The notes beneath the pieces were generated by a model. That model was given only the letters and a program-made list of their open reading frames with translations, searched no databases and had not been told where the DNA came from. A DNA stretch of 64,000 nt from Lentzea albidocapillata (GTDB lineage Bacteria; Actinomycetota; Actinomycetes; Mycobacteriales; Pseudonocardiaceae). This document shows positions 7,611-15,030 of the stretch, in pieces. The stretch's first letter is position 1. Every line of letters starts with the position of its first letter. The translations under genes and the position numbers were made by a program. The stretch covers positions 372,001-436,000 of the forward strand of contig NZ_JOEA01000014.1 in the NCBI RefSeq assembly GCF_000719115.1. Direction: 5' to 3'.

Positions 7611-8618
7611 CTACACCGACAAGATCTTCCAGGTCAGTCCGGCGTCGTCCGACCGGTGGACCTCGGCGAACTCCTGGCCGGGCCCGCCGCGCACCAGCGT
7701 GGCGTGGCGCGGGTCCGAGAACGCCAGGTCCTCGAACGGTGGTCCACCCAGTGTGAGCGGCGTGTCCCACTTCGCGCCGGCACCGCGGTGCACGAACGAC
7801 CAGTCGCGTCCGGTCGCGGCCACGAGCGCCGCCTCCGATGACACCGCGAAGCCCGTCGTGATGCCCTCGCGCGGCGGCACGCTGACGGTCTTGAACGGCC
7901 CACCGCCCACAGCCTGACGCAGTTCCTTCGTCATGTTCCCGAAGCCGGGATCGAAGCTGCACAACGCATAACGGTCGGCGCCGACCGTGCCGAGCCGGGT
8001 GGCCGAGAACTCCGTGCACGGCGCCGGTTCCTCCAGCCAGCCCGCCGGTGACCGCGTCCAGTACCGGTTCTCCACGCCGATCGTCGACAGTGAGACCTGA
8101 CCGGGAGCGATCTCACCATGCGACTGACCCTTGACCTCGACGCCCGGCACCGGCTGCCACGAGCCGAACCACAGCTCGCGGTGGAACAGCCGCGACGACG
8201 TGCCGTCGTAGATCACCGCGAGGAAGCCGGAGTCGTCGAAGCCCAGCGCGCCAACGGTTCCCTTGATGCCGGACGGTTCCCAGCGCGTGCCACCGTTGCT
8301 GGTGACGAACAGCTGCTCGCCGTCGGTCACCATGCCCGCCGCGTCGTTCGCGAACAACACCCGCAGCCGGTCGGTCTCCGGCACGGACAGCGCCGGGGTC
8401 TTCACCCGCGTCCACGACGCGCCGCCGTCGAGCGTGCGGACGAGCTGCGGGCAGTTCGCGGTCTGGCACAGGGTGTCGAGGCCCAGGACGAAACCCCGGT
8501 CAGCGGACGTCCACGAGGTCGACGCGGGCACGACCCCGGTGCCCGCCCGCGCGACGGAGGCGGTCGATCCGGTCAGCAGCAACGAAACAGCAAGAACAGC
8601 AATGCGTTTCCCCCACAT
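7611..8618 (-). CDS. Secreted BNR/sialidase-like beta-propeller protein
   Basis: The 335-residue protein begins with a signal peptide (about residues 1-25, ending VARA). The mature region shows repeated Asp-box-like motifs such as RTLDGGASWTRV, TSNGGTRWEP and RSDDAGLTWKI, typical of BNR-repeat beta-propellers including sialidase-like and YCF48-like proteins. No complete sialidase active site can be recognised, so a binding or scaffold role is as likely as catalysis. A good ribosome-binding site precedes ATG 8618. It is 12 bp after the MFS gene and 18 bp before the iminopeptidase gene. Confidence 0.75.
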   Translation of the reverse strand: MWGKRIAVLAVSLLLTGSTASVARAGTGVVPASTSWTSADRGFVLGLDTLCQTANCPQLVRTLDGGASWTRVKTPALSVPETDRLRVLFANDAAGMVTDGEQLFVTSNGGTRWEPSGIKGTVGALGFDDSGFLAVIYDGTSSRLFHRELWFGSWQPVPGVEVKGQSHGEIAPGQVSLSTIGVENRYWTRSPAGWLEEPAPCTEFSATRLGTVGADRYALCSFDPGFGNMTKELRQAVGGGPFKTVSVPPREGITTGFAVSSEAALVAATGRDWSFVHRGAGAKWDTPLTLGGPPFEDLAFSDPRHATLVRGGPGQEFAEVHRSDDAGLTWKILSV

Positions 8619-8630
8619 CGCCTTCTCCCC

Positions 8631-9830
8631 TCAAGAGGCTGCTTCCCACTCAACACCTCTCGCCCGTGCGGCGGCAACCACCCACAACGACACCAAAACC
8701 CCCGCGCCGCCCGCGATCACGAGAATCAGCTGCGGCCCCAGCACGTCGATGAGCAGACCACCGGCGATGTACGACACCGCGGCCGCCACGCCGATCCCGC
8801 CGTAGAAGTTGCCGAACACCCTGCCTGTCCGATCACCGGGCACGAGCCGCTGGATCAGCGTGCTGTGCGCGACGTCCATCGCCGCGATTCCCAGTCCGCG
8901 CACCGCTTGCAGCGCGAACGCGGACGCGACGCCCCACGCCAGGCCGGTGAACAGGTTGCCGGCACTGCTGATCAGGAACCCGGTGACGAGCAACGCGACC
9001 ATGCTCCACCGCGCAGAACCCTTGGCCAGCAACGCATAGCCGATCAGCAGACCAATACCCACCGCGCCGAGCACGACACCGGCCACGCTCTCCGACTCAC
9101 CGAAGACCCCCATGGTCAGCTGCAGCACGGCGACGTCGTCGATGGCGGTGCACGCGACGACCCCGCAGAAGCCGAGGAACATGATCCGCAGCGCCCGGTT
9201 GCGCCAGATCTCGCTCACCCCGGCCTTCACGTCGGTGAACACCGTCTCCCCCGGCTCGGCCGGCACCACGAGTTTCGGCAGGCGCAGCAACAGCAACGCC
9301 GACAGGCCGAACGAGACCGCGTCCACGAGCAGCACGCCACGGGTGTCCATGAACTGCAGCAGCACGGCGGCGAGGAACGGCCCGATGACGTCGGCGCTGT
9401 TGGATCCCAGGCCCAGCGCGGTGTTCGCCTGCGCGAGGTCCTTCGGGGCGACCAGGCTCGGCACCGCCGCTCGCGAGGCGGGGATGAAGACCTGCCCGAT
9501 CACGGCCCGCACGCCCACCAGCGCGAGCAGGATCGGCAACGGCGGCAGCGTGAGCGCGATGACGGCCAGCAGCACGCCCTGCGCGACCTCGCAGACGATC
9601 ATGACGGTGCGCCGGTCGAACCTGTCGCTGATGACGCCCGTCAGGGGGCTGAGCAACGACGGCGCGAAGTCGCCCACGAGCAGCAGCGCCGCCACCGCGA
9701 TGGCTTTCCCCAGCACGGACTGCACGTGCACCATCAGTGTGACGAGACTGAGCGCGTCCCCCACAACAGAAACGACCCGTGCCGTGCTGAGCACGCGCAA
9801 CGGGCCGTTTTCCTTCAGAAGCGTCAGCAC
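8631..9830 (-). CDS. MFS transporter, siderophore-exporter-like
   Basis: A 399-residue integral membrane protein with about 12 hydrophobic segments and the MFS loop 2-3 signature (GVISDRFDRRTVM). The opening RVVSVVGDALSLVTLMVHV and the overall pattern resemble the MFS_3/EntS-type group, which includes exporters of siderophores and macrolides. It starts 4 bp after the stop of the siderophore-binding lipoprotein gene, in the same operon behind an iron box. A role in siderophore export is therefore plausible but inferred from context. It is followed closely by the BNR protein gene. Confidence 0.82.
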   Translation of the reverse strand: MLTLLKENGPLRVLSTARVVSVVGDALSLVTLMVHVQSVLGKAIAVAALLLVGDFAPSLLSPLTGVISDRFDRRTVMIVCEVAQGVLLAVIALTLPPLPILLALVGVRAVIGQVFIPASRAAVPSLVAPKDLAQANTALGLGSNSADVIGPFLAAVLLQFMDTRGVLLVDAVSFGLSALLLLRLPKLVVPAEPGETVFTDVKAGVSEIWRNRALRIMFLGFCGVVACTAIDDVAVLQLTMGVFGESESVAGVVLGAVGIGLLIGYALLAKGSARWSMVALLVTGFLISSAGNLFTGLAWGVASAFALQAVRGLGIAAMDVAHSTLIQRLVPGDRTGRVFGNFYGGIGVAAAVSYIAGGLLIDVLGPQLILVIAGGAGVLVSLWVVAAARARGVEWEAAS

Positions 9831-9834
9831 ATGG

Positions 9835-10827
9835 CTACTTTGCCAACACCTGGTCCAGCTGGTCAGCCAGTTTGTTCATGATGCCGGCGTAGGAGGAGTA
9901 GCTCAGCGGCGCGACCGCGTTCCACTCGACGAACCGGCCGGCCTGCACGGCGGGCAGGCCCTGGAAGACCGGGTGGCCCTCCTTCATCTGCTCCGGGGCG
10001 AGCACGTGCTGGCGGGTGTCCCACATGATCACGTGCTCTTTGTACGTGCCTGAGTTCTCCCACGACAGCGACTGGAAGTAGCCGCCACCCTCGGCGTCGG
10101 GCGTGTCCGGCGTGAGCATCGGCAGCCCGAGCTCCTTGACGTACCAGTCGAGGTCGGGGTTGCGGGCGGGCACGGCGACGTAGAGGAGCTTCGGGTCCGC
10201 GCCGATCACCTGGATCTTCTGCTTCGCGTCCGTCATCTTCCTGCCGATGGCCTTGAGCCTGTCGGCGGCCTTGGTGAACGCCTCCTCGTCGGCCTTCACC
10301 TTCGCGGAGTCGACGTCGGCGCCGAGCGCCTTCGCGAGCTCCTTGAAGCGCTTGATCCCGTCCGGCAGCTGGATCTTCGACTGGCCGATGCCGACGGTCG
10401 GGGCGACCTTGAGGACCTTCTCCTCGAACTCGGCGGTGAGGTGCCAGAGCCCGGAGACCTCGGGGTAGTAGCCGGCGACGACCAGGTCGGCGTTCAGCGC
10501 GGCGAACTTCTCGAAGTCGATCTCGCCGTAGCCAGGGCCGGTGACGTCGGTGACCTGGCTCGGGTCGATGCTGCCGGCCTCCGGGTCGGTCGTGCCGTCC
10601 GCGCGCTTGAGCGGGCCGAACGTGCCGACGACGTTGATGCCGTAGTCCTTGAGTGCGCCCGCGGCGGACACCTGCGCGACGACGCGCTCCGGCCGTTTCG
10701 GCGCGGTGACCTCCTTACCGCGATCGTCCTTGAAGGACCACTGGCCACTTCCCTGCTCTGTGGGAGCGTTTCCACCGCACCCGGCCACTAGGCCGAGCAG
10801 CAGAACCGCGGCGACTGTCCTGCGCAC
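9835..10827 (-). CDS. Iron-siderophore ABC transporter substrate-binding lipoprotein
   Basis: A 330-residue lipoprotein of the FepB/CeuE type (peripla_BP_2 fold). GTG 10827 follows AGGAGG with ideal spacing; longer in-frame extensions are not supported. The signal peptide ends in a lipobox with Cys17 (LVAGC). Typical segments are GKEVTAPKRPERVVAQ near the mature N-terminus and the central NADLVVAGYYPE. It would capture ferric siderophore outside the membrane, but no permease or ATPase gene is adjacent, so it must share a distant transporter. The promoter overlaps a TTAGGC...GCCTAA iron box. Confidence 0.9.
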   Translation of the reverse strand: MRRTVAAVLLLGLVAGCGGNAPTEQGSGQWSFKDDRGKEVTAPKRPERVVAQVSAAGALKDYGINVVGTFGPLKRADGTTDPEAGSIDPSQVTDVTGPGYGEIDFEKFAALNADLVVAGYYPEVSGLWHLTAEFEEKVLKVAPTVGIGQSKIQLPDGIKRFKELAKALGADVDSAKVKADEEAFTKAADRLKAIGRKMTDAKQKIQVIGADPKLLYVAVPARNPDLDWYVKELGLPMLTPDTPDAEGGGYFQSLSWENSGTYKEHVIMWDTRQHVLAPEQMKEGHPVFQGLPAVQAGRFVEWNAVAPLSYSSYAGIMNKLADQLDQVLAK

Positions 10828-10843
10828 CTGTCCACCTCCTGAT

Positions 10844-10857
10844 TTAGGCTTGCCTAA
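10844..10857 (-). promoter_or_regulatory. Iron box (IdeR/DmdR/DtxR-type)
   Basis: TTAGGCTTGCCTAA is a near-perfect palindrome matching the core of the actinobacterial iron box (TTAGGTTAGGCTAACCTAA). It lies 17-30 bases upstream of the GTG of the siderophore-binding lipoprotein gene, where a bound Fe(II)-repressor would block transcription of the leftward operon. Confidence 0.8.
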
Positions 10858-11014
10858 CCTATCAAGAGGGTTTGCGGACCAGGAATTCGCGGTAGGTGGC
10901 TCACCGTGCGGAATCACGCGGCGACTGCGCGTCGAAAGCCGGCGGCGCGTGTCGATTTCGCCGGCGCCGGTTCGACGTTCCAGCAGAAGGCAGGTTCCGG
11001 ATCGGAGGGTCGCC

Positions 11015-11332
11015 ATGATCGCCACGCTCATCGCAACACTGGTCGAAGAGGACCACGCCGAGGACGACGGCGTGCTGGCGCCCGACGACCGCCTGACCTG
11101 CCACGTGCACGGGAGGTGGATCCACCAGTGCGTCTCGTCGCCCGTGCACATCAACCCGGTCACGCGGCACCGCTGGTGCCGTGGCTGCGACTCGCCGCTG
11201 GGCGTCGTGGTCGACGAGCTCACCGGTGCCGTCGCGATGCGCTGCCCCCGCTGTGGGCGCGGGGGCAGCGCCGCCACCGCCCGCCTGATTGCCGCGTGCC
11301 GTGCCTCGATCGAGGCACGGCGGGCCGCCTGA
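11015..11332 (+). CDS. Small zinc-ribbon-like hypothetical protein
   Basis: A 105-residue protein from ATG 11015 with a GGAGG ribosome-binding site 7 bases upstream. The C-terminal half has two cysteine pairs, WCRGC and RCPRCG, 18 or so residues apart, the pattern of a zinc ribbon; the linker contains a beta-hairpin-like GVVVDELTGAVAM. The N-terminal half is acidic and has a CHVHGRW segment with another Cys/His group. No named family is recognised. It is divergent from the iron-box operon but 157 bp away from the box. Confidence 0.65.
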   Translation: MIATLIATLVEEDHAEDDGVLAPDDRLTCHVHGRWIHQCVSSPVHINPVTRHRWCRGCDSPLGVVVDELTGAVAMRCPRCGRGGSAATARLIAACRASIEARRAA

Positions 11333-11381
11333 TCGGGTGAGGCCGCCCGATTTGCGACTTTTGGTCGTTAGGTTGCTCTTC

Positions 11382-11534
11382 GTGTCTTTTCCTTCACGCA
11401 TCGCAACCGTCCTGGCCGCCACCGCGGGAGCCGCGCTGGTGACGGCCTTGCCCGCCCTCGCCGACGAGCTGGTGGACGTCGAGTTCGACGCACCCGTCCT
11501 CGTCGTCGAAGGACCGCTCGTCGACCTCGACTGA
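11382..11534 (+). CDS. Short secreted acidic peptide
   Basis: Possible 50-residue product from GTG 11382. Residues 1-27 form a plausible signal peptide (SFPSRIATVLAATAG core, ALA before the cut) and the remaining ~23 residues are strongly acidic (DELVDVEFDAP, GPLVDLD). There is no family match and only a weak ribosome-binding site, but the frame, signal-like start and codon pattern suggest a real gene. It ends 63 bp before the first NlpC/P60 gene. Confidence 0.45.
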   Translation: MSFPSRIATVLAATAGAALVTALPALADELVDVEFDAPVLVVEGPLVDLD

Positions 11535-11557
11535 ACCCCTGCACCCGTTCGGCCGTA

Positions 11558-11595
11558 GGCCTCCTCAGAAGCCGATTCCGACTCCTGAGGAGGCC
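11558..11595 (+). promoter_or_regulatory. Hairpin sequestering the NlpC/P60 ribosome-binding site
   Basis: GGCCTCCTCAG (11558-11568) and CTGAGGAGGCC (11585-11595) are exact reverse complements with a 16-base loop. The right arm contains the GAGGAGG ribosome-binding site of the GTG at 11598. In RNA the stem would hide that site, so it may both terminate the upstream peptide transcript and restrain translation of the hydrolase. Confidence 0.6.
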
Positions 11596-11597
11596 GC

Positions 11598-12566
11598 GTG
11601 CCCGGCCGTGCTGCAAGGACTACCGCTTTGGCCGCCGTGATCGCCGCGACGGTGGTGTCGATGCCTTCGGCGCACGCGCAACCCGCCGACGACGCGCTGA
11701 AGGTCTACAACGACCTGACGCGGGAGGCGGAAAAGCTCAGCCAGGACCACCTCAAGGCGCAGGGCGACCTGTCGAGGGCGAACGGGATCGTGGTCGCCGC
11801 CACCGAGGCCGAGAAGAAGGCGCTGGCCGAGTCGGAGCAGTTCCGCGGCCAGGTCGACACGCTGACCGAGGCGACGTTCGAGGGAGCCCGGCTGGGCGAC
11901 CTCTCGGCGTTCCTGACCTCGACGTCCCAGCAGGACTTCCTGGAACGCATGCAGGCGATGAACATCATCGCCGCCGACCAGAACGCGGCGGTGTCGCGGA
12001 TGAACGCCACGCTGACCGAGGCGACGAAGGCCCGCACCGACGCGACCAACGCCGCGGCCGCCGCGGAGAAGCTCGCCGCGGACGTCTCCACCCGCAAGGT
12101 CGCCATGGAACAGCAGGTGTCCACCGCGCGGACGAAGTACCAGTCGTTGTCCGCGCCGCAGAAGCAGACCCTGGCCGCTCCCGGCCCCAAGGTCACCGTG
12201 AACGCGCCCGCGGGTGCGGCCGGCGCCGCGCTCACCTTCGCGCTGGGCGAGCAGGGCAAGCCGTACGTGTTCGGCTCGAACGGACCGAACTCGTGGGACT
12301 GCTCGTCGCTGATGCAGGCCGCCTACCGGGCCGCCGGGGTGTCCATTCCGCGCGTCACCTACGACCAGGCGAAGGTCGGCCGCGGCGTGGGTCGCGGCGA
12401 GGTCGCGCCGGGCGACCTCATCATCTATTACTCAGGACAGTCGCACGTGGCGATGGCCGTGGACGGCACCCGAGCGGTGCACGCGTCCACCGAGGGCGTG
12501 CCGGTGAAGATCGCGAACATCGACTCGATCGGGCCCATTTCGGTGATCCGCCGGGTTGTCGGGTGA
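11598..12566 (+). CDS. NlpC/P60 peptidoglycan hydrolase (RipA-like), copy 1
   Basis: A 322-residue secreted cell-wall endopeptidase. Residues 1-27 are a signal peptide ending AHA. Residues about 35-190 form an alpha-helical coiled coil (alternating charged and Ala/Leu residues), as in RipA/PcsB-type proteins where the coil regulates access to the active site. The C-terminal NlpC/P60 domain has the catalytic Cys235 (NSWDCSSL), a histidine in SQSHVAMAVD and the following polar residue region AVHAS. The substrate would be the stem-peptide D-Glu-mDAP bond. GTG start with GAGGAGG site held in a hairpin. A close paralogue follows at 12788. Confidence 0.9.
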   Translation: MPGRAARTTALAAVIAATVVSMPSAHAQPADDALKVYNDLTREAEKLSQDHLKAQGDLSRANGIVVAATEAEKKALAESEQFRGQVDTLTEATFEGARLGDLSAFLTSTSQQDFLERMQAMNIIAADQNAAVSRMNATLTEATKARTDATNAAAAAEKLAADVSTRKVAMEQQVSTARTKYQSLSAPQKQTLAAPGPKVTVNAPAGAAGAALTFALGEQGKPYVFGSNGPNSWDCSSLMQAAYRAAGVSIPRVTYDQAKVGRGVGRGEVAPGDLIIYYSGQSHVAMAVDGTRAVHASTEGVPVKIANIDSIGPISVIRRVVG

Positions 12567-12668
12567 CGCGTCTCTCCCACCCCGCGATAAACCCACGTGG
12601 ACGACTGTGAGAGCGTGCTGGCCGGTGAACTGATGGGCCCCGGTGCTAGACGAAGGCAAGGTCATTCC

Positions 12669-12729
12669 GTAACCTGTCCGAGACCTTCGGCCCAGCAGTT
12701 AACCCACTCGGGGCACACGCCAAGGTTGC
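12669..12729 (+). promoter_or_regulatory. Possible structured 5' leader of second NlpC/P60 gene
   Basis: In the 221-bp gap before the second hydrolase, GTAACCT (12669-12675) can pair with AGGTTGC (12723-12729, one G-U), closing a ~61-nt region that contains GCAGTTAACCCACTCGGGGC. NlpC/P60 genes of actinobacteria are often controlled by the c-di-AMP (ydaO) riboswitch, whose 3' part has a similar CAGCTAACC block, but the region is shorter than that riboswitch. Low confidence. Confidence 0.25.
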
Positions 12730-12787
12730 CGCGTTACGCGCAGTAATTCTCGCGGAGCGGCTGCCAGGAAAAAGGAGGACCCGCGAC

Positions 12788-13774
12788 GTGGTGTCGCAAC
12801 CCTCACGCCGCATCGTGCGTGGAGCACTCGTGGCGACGGCAGCAGTTGTCGCCGCAGCACTGCCCACGGCACCGGCCACCGCACAGCCCAACGCCGCGGA
12901 CGCGCTCAAGAAGTACAACGAGCTGTCCGAGCAGGCGTCCAAGCTCAACCAGGACCACCTCAAGGCTCAGGAAGACCTGAAGGCCAAGCAGGGCGAGCTG
13001 GACAAGGCCAAGGGCGACCTGGCCGGCGCTCAGCAGGCCGAGGAGTCCCTCCGCGGTCAGGTCGACCTCCTCACCGAGGCGACCAACTCCGGCGCGAACT
13101 TCAGCCAGATCTCCGCGCTGCTGGTGAGCGACTCGCAGCAGGACTTCCTCAACCGCATGTCGGCCATCAACATCCTCGCGGCCGACAACGCGGACGCACT
13201 GCAGAAGCTGACCGACGCCGTCAACGCGGCGGACGCGGCGACGAAGTCGGCCAACGAGGCGACCGAGACGTCGAAGAAGCTGCTCGCCGAGATGAGCCAG
13301 AAGAAGGCCGATCTCGACAAGCAGCTCGCCGAGGCGCAGACCCAGTACCGGTCGCTCAGCAACACGGTGAAGAACCAGCTGGCCGCGTCCGGCGACATGT
13401 CGAACATCAACGTCCCGGCGGGCACCGCGGGCCGTGCTCTGCAGTTCGCGCTCAACCAGCGTGGTCTGCCCTACGTCTACGGGTCGAACGGCCCGAACTC
13501 GTGGGACTGCTCGTCGCTGATCCAGGCCGCCTACCGCTCAGCAGGCGTGAGCATCGGCCGCACCAGTTACGCGCAGGCGGTCGCCGGTCGCCCGGTGAGC
13601 CGCAGCGAGGTCAAGGCCGGGGACATCCTGGTCTACTACTCGAGCCAGTCCCACGTGGCGATGGCGGTGGACGGCATTCGCGCCGTGCACGCGTCGACCG
13701 AGGGCGTGCCGGTGAAGATCGCCGACATCGACTCGATCGGCCCGATCTCGGGCATCCGCCGCATCGAGGGCTGA
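12788..13774 (+). CDS. NlpC/P60 peptidoglycan hydrolase (RipA-like), copy 2
   Basis: A 328-residue paralogue of the preceding gene with the same order: signal peptide (to about residue 32, ending ATA), a long coiled coil, and a C-terminal NlpC/P60 domain with catalytic Cys241 (NSWDCSSL) and the SQSHVAMAVD histidine. The two proteins are nearly identical over the last 60 residues (e.g. ASTEGVPVKIA) and share the coil start (DDALKVYN versus ADALKKYN), showing tandem duplication. GTG 12788 follows AAGGAGG; GTG 12791 is possible. A strong intrinsic terminator follows. The long leader suggests regulation separate from copy 1. Confidence 0.9.
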   Translation: MVSQPSRRIVRGALVATAAVVAAALPTAPATAQPNAADALKKYNELSEQASKLNQDHLKAQEDLKAKQGELDKAKGDLAGAQQAEESLRGQVDLLTEATNSGANFSQISALLVSDSQQDFLNRMSAINILAADNADALQKLTDAVNAADAATKSANEATETSKKLLAEMSQKKADLDKQLAEAQTQYRSLSNTVKNQLAASGDMSNINVPAGTAGRALQFALNQRGLPYVYGSNGPNSWDCSSLIQAAYRSAGVSIGRTSYAQAVAGRPVSRSEVKAGDILVYYSSQSHVAMAVDGIRAVHASTEGVPVKIADIDSIGPISGIRRIEG

Positions 13775-13791
13775 TCTCCTTCTCGTGCTGA

Positions 13792-13823
13792 ACGCCCCCT
13801 GCCTCCGGGCAGGGGGCGTTTTT
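13792..13823 (+). terminator. Intrinsic terminator after NlpC/P60 genes
   Basis: ACGCCCCCTGCC (13792-13803), a TCCG loop, and GGCAGGGGGCGT (13808-13819) form a perfect 12-bp stem followed by a run of T. It is the clearest classical terminator in the window. Confidence 0.92.
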
Positions 13824-13938
13824 CACTCCCTCGGGTGCACGTGCGCCGCTCACCCGGCGGCACGGTCGCGGCCTGACTAGGTTCCGCTTCGGGCGCCGCC
13901 GATTCGGGCGGTCGACATCGTCCGAAGTGGAGCTTCTT

Positions 13939-14499
13939 GTGGACACCTTGCAAGCCGGGCAGGAACTCACCCGCGGCCAGCAGCTGACCAGTGCCAACGG
14001 ATACCTGCTGACCCTGCAGTCCGACGGCAACCTGGTCCTGTCTGAGAACACCGGCACGGTGTGGGCCAGCGGCACCGACGGCAAGGGCGCGGTGCGGGCC
14101 GCGCTGCAGGACGACGGCAACTTCGTGCTCTACACGAGCGACAACAACGCCGTGTGGTCCACCGGCACCCAGGGTAACCAGGGCGCGCGCCTGGTCCTGC
14201 AGGACGACAGGAACCTGGTCGTGTTCGGCAGTGACGGCGGCGCGAAGTGGGCCTCCAACACCAACACAGACTCGCCGCAGGCCTCCCCCGAGGCGGCCGC
14301 TCCCGCTCCGGTCGAGGAGGCGCCCGCCGCTCCGGCCGCTCCGGCCGTGCAGACCTACACCGTTGCGGGCGGCGACACGCTCTGGGCGATCGCCGAGCGC
14401 TTCTACGGCGACGGCAACCGCTACGGCGCGATCGCGTCCGCCAACGGCATCGCGAACCCGGACCTCATCCACCCCGGTCAGGTGCTGACCATCCCCTGA
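13939..14499 (+). CDS. B-lectin (mannose-binding-like) plus LysM protein
   Basis: About 186 residues. GTG 13939 is preferred because a GGAG site precedes it; GTG 13927 in the same frame is the alternative. The first ~110 residues are a bulb-lectin beta-prism with three repeats of the sugar-binding pattern (LQSDGNLVL, LQDDGNFVLY, LQDDRNLVVF). An Ala/Pro-rich linker then leads to a C-terminal LysM domain (YTVAGGDTLWAIAERFYGD ... HPGQVLTIP) that binds N-acetylglucosamine polymers such as peptidoglycan or chitin. No signal peptide is seen, so export would be non-classical. It follows the two cell-wall hydrolases but behind a terminator. Confidence 0.88.
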   Translation: MDTLQAGQELTRGQQLTSANGYLLTLQSDGNLVLSENTGTVWASGTDGKGAVRAALQDDGNFVLYTSDNNAVWSTGTQGNQGARLVLQDDRNLVVFGSDGGAKWASNTNTDSPQASPEAAAPAPVEEAPAAPAAPAVQTYTVAGGDTLWAIAERFYGDGNRYGAIASANGIANPDLIHPGQVLTIP

Positions 14500-14513
14500 T
14501 CCCGGGGCTGCCA

Positions 14514-14561
14514 CGAACCGGGCCGGACACCTTCTTCACGGAGGGGGTCCGGCCCGGTTCG
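14514..14561. terminator. 18-bp hairpin after lectin-LysM gene
   Basis: 14514-14531 and 14544-14561 are reverse complements with one mismatch and a 12-base loop. It lies between the lectin-LysM gene (plus) and the IscA-like gene (minus), consistent with a bidirectional terminator. No T-run follows on the plus strand. Confidence 0.7.
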
Positions 14562-14601
14562 CATGTCGGGGAATCGCCGTTGATCCCGCCTGATCAGAAT
14601 C

Positions 14602-14904
14602 TCAGCCGGACTGCTCCTGGCGCGCGATCGCGAAAGCCGGGTTGCCCTCGTCGTCCTGACGCACGTCGAGGACCTTGTCCTCCAGGTACTGGGCGGCCGC
14701 CGGTTCCAGGATGACCTTGGCGCCCGCTGGGGTCGCCACCACCTCGTCGCCGTCGGTGGCCTCGCTGAGTGACAGCTCCAGCGCCGCCTGACTGTTCTGC
14801 TCGGTGGCCAGGGCGAAACGCAGGCCGATGTCGTCGGTGGTGCCCTCTGACTGTGACGTCAGCTCGTTGATGACCTCCGCAGCCATCGGCGTGACTTCGA
14901 GCAT
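14602..14904 (-). CDS. HesB/IscA-like protein lacking cluster cysteines
   Basis: A 100-residue protein with the start and length of A-type iron-sulfur carriers: an opening LEVTPMAAEVINELTSQ helix, a central beta region (GLRFAL) and a late segment LEPAAAQYLEDKVLDV. However, it contains no cysteine at all, so the three ligands that hold Fe-S clusters in IscA/HesB are missing. Similar cysteine-free relatives are common in actinobacteria and are often labelled HesB or adhesin. It should not be called an Fe-S carrier. Its role is unknown. Confidence 0.7.
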   Translation of the reverse strand: MLEVTPMAAEVINELTSQSEGTTDDIGLRFALATEQNSQAALELSLSEATDGDEVVATPAGAKVILEPAAAQYLEDKVLDVRQDDEGNPAFAIARQEQSG

Positions 14905-15030
14905 GTCGGCCCCTTATATCGGAAACAAGAAACTCGTTCCGTGTTCCCGGCCTGGGCCGATTTCAATCATCGATCACCGAAGTCGCAGGTAGAACGCCCT
15001 TTTCTGGTCGGCCAGGCACCCTGCCGCCTC

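Noticed and set aside
8118..9881. A 587-codon plus-strand frame
   Set aside because: The product is Gln/His/Arg-rich and antisense to the MFS transporter and BNR genes, a common GC-rich shadow.
12600..12787. A confident c-di-AMP (ydaO) riboswitch call
   Set aside because: Only the TAACC-like block and a short closing stem are visible. The GGTGAAT-type core and the second arm of the riboswitch are not found, so I kept it as a low-confidence leader.
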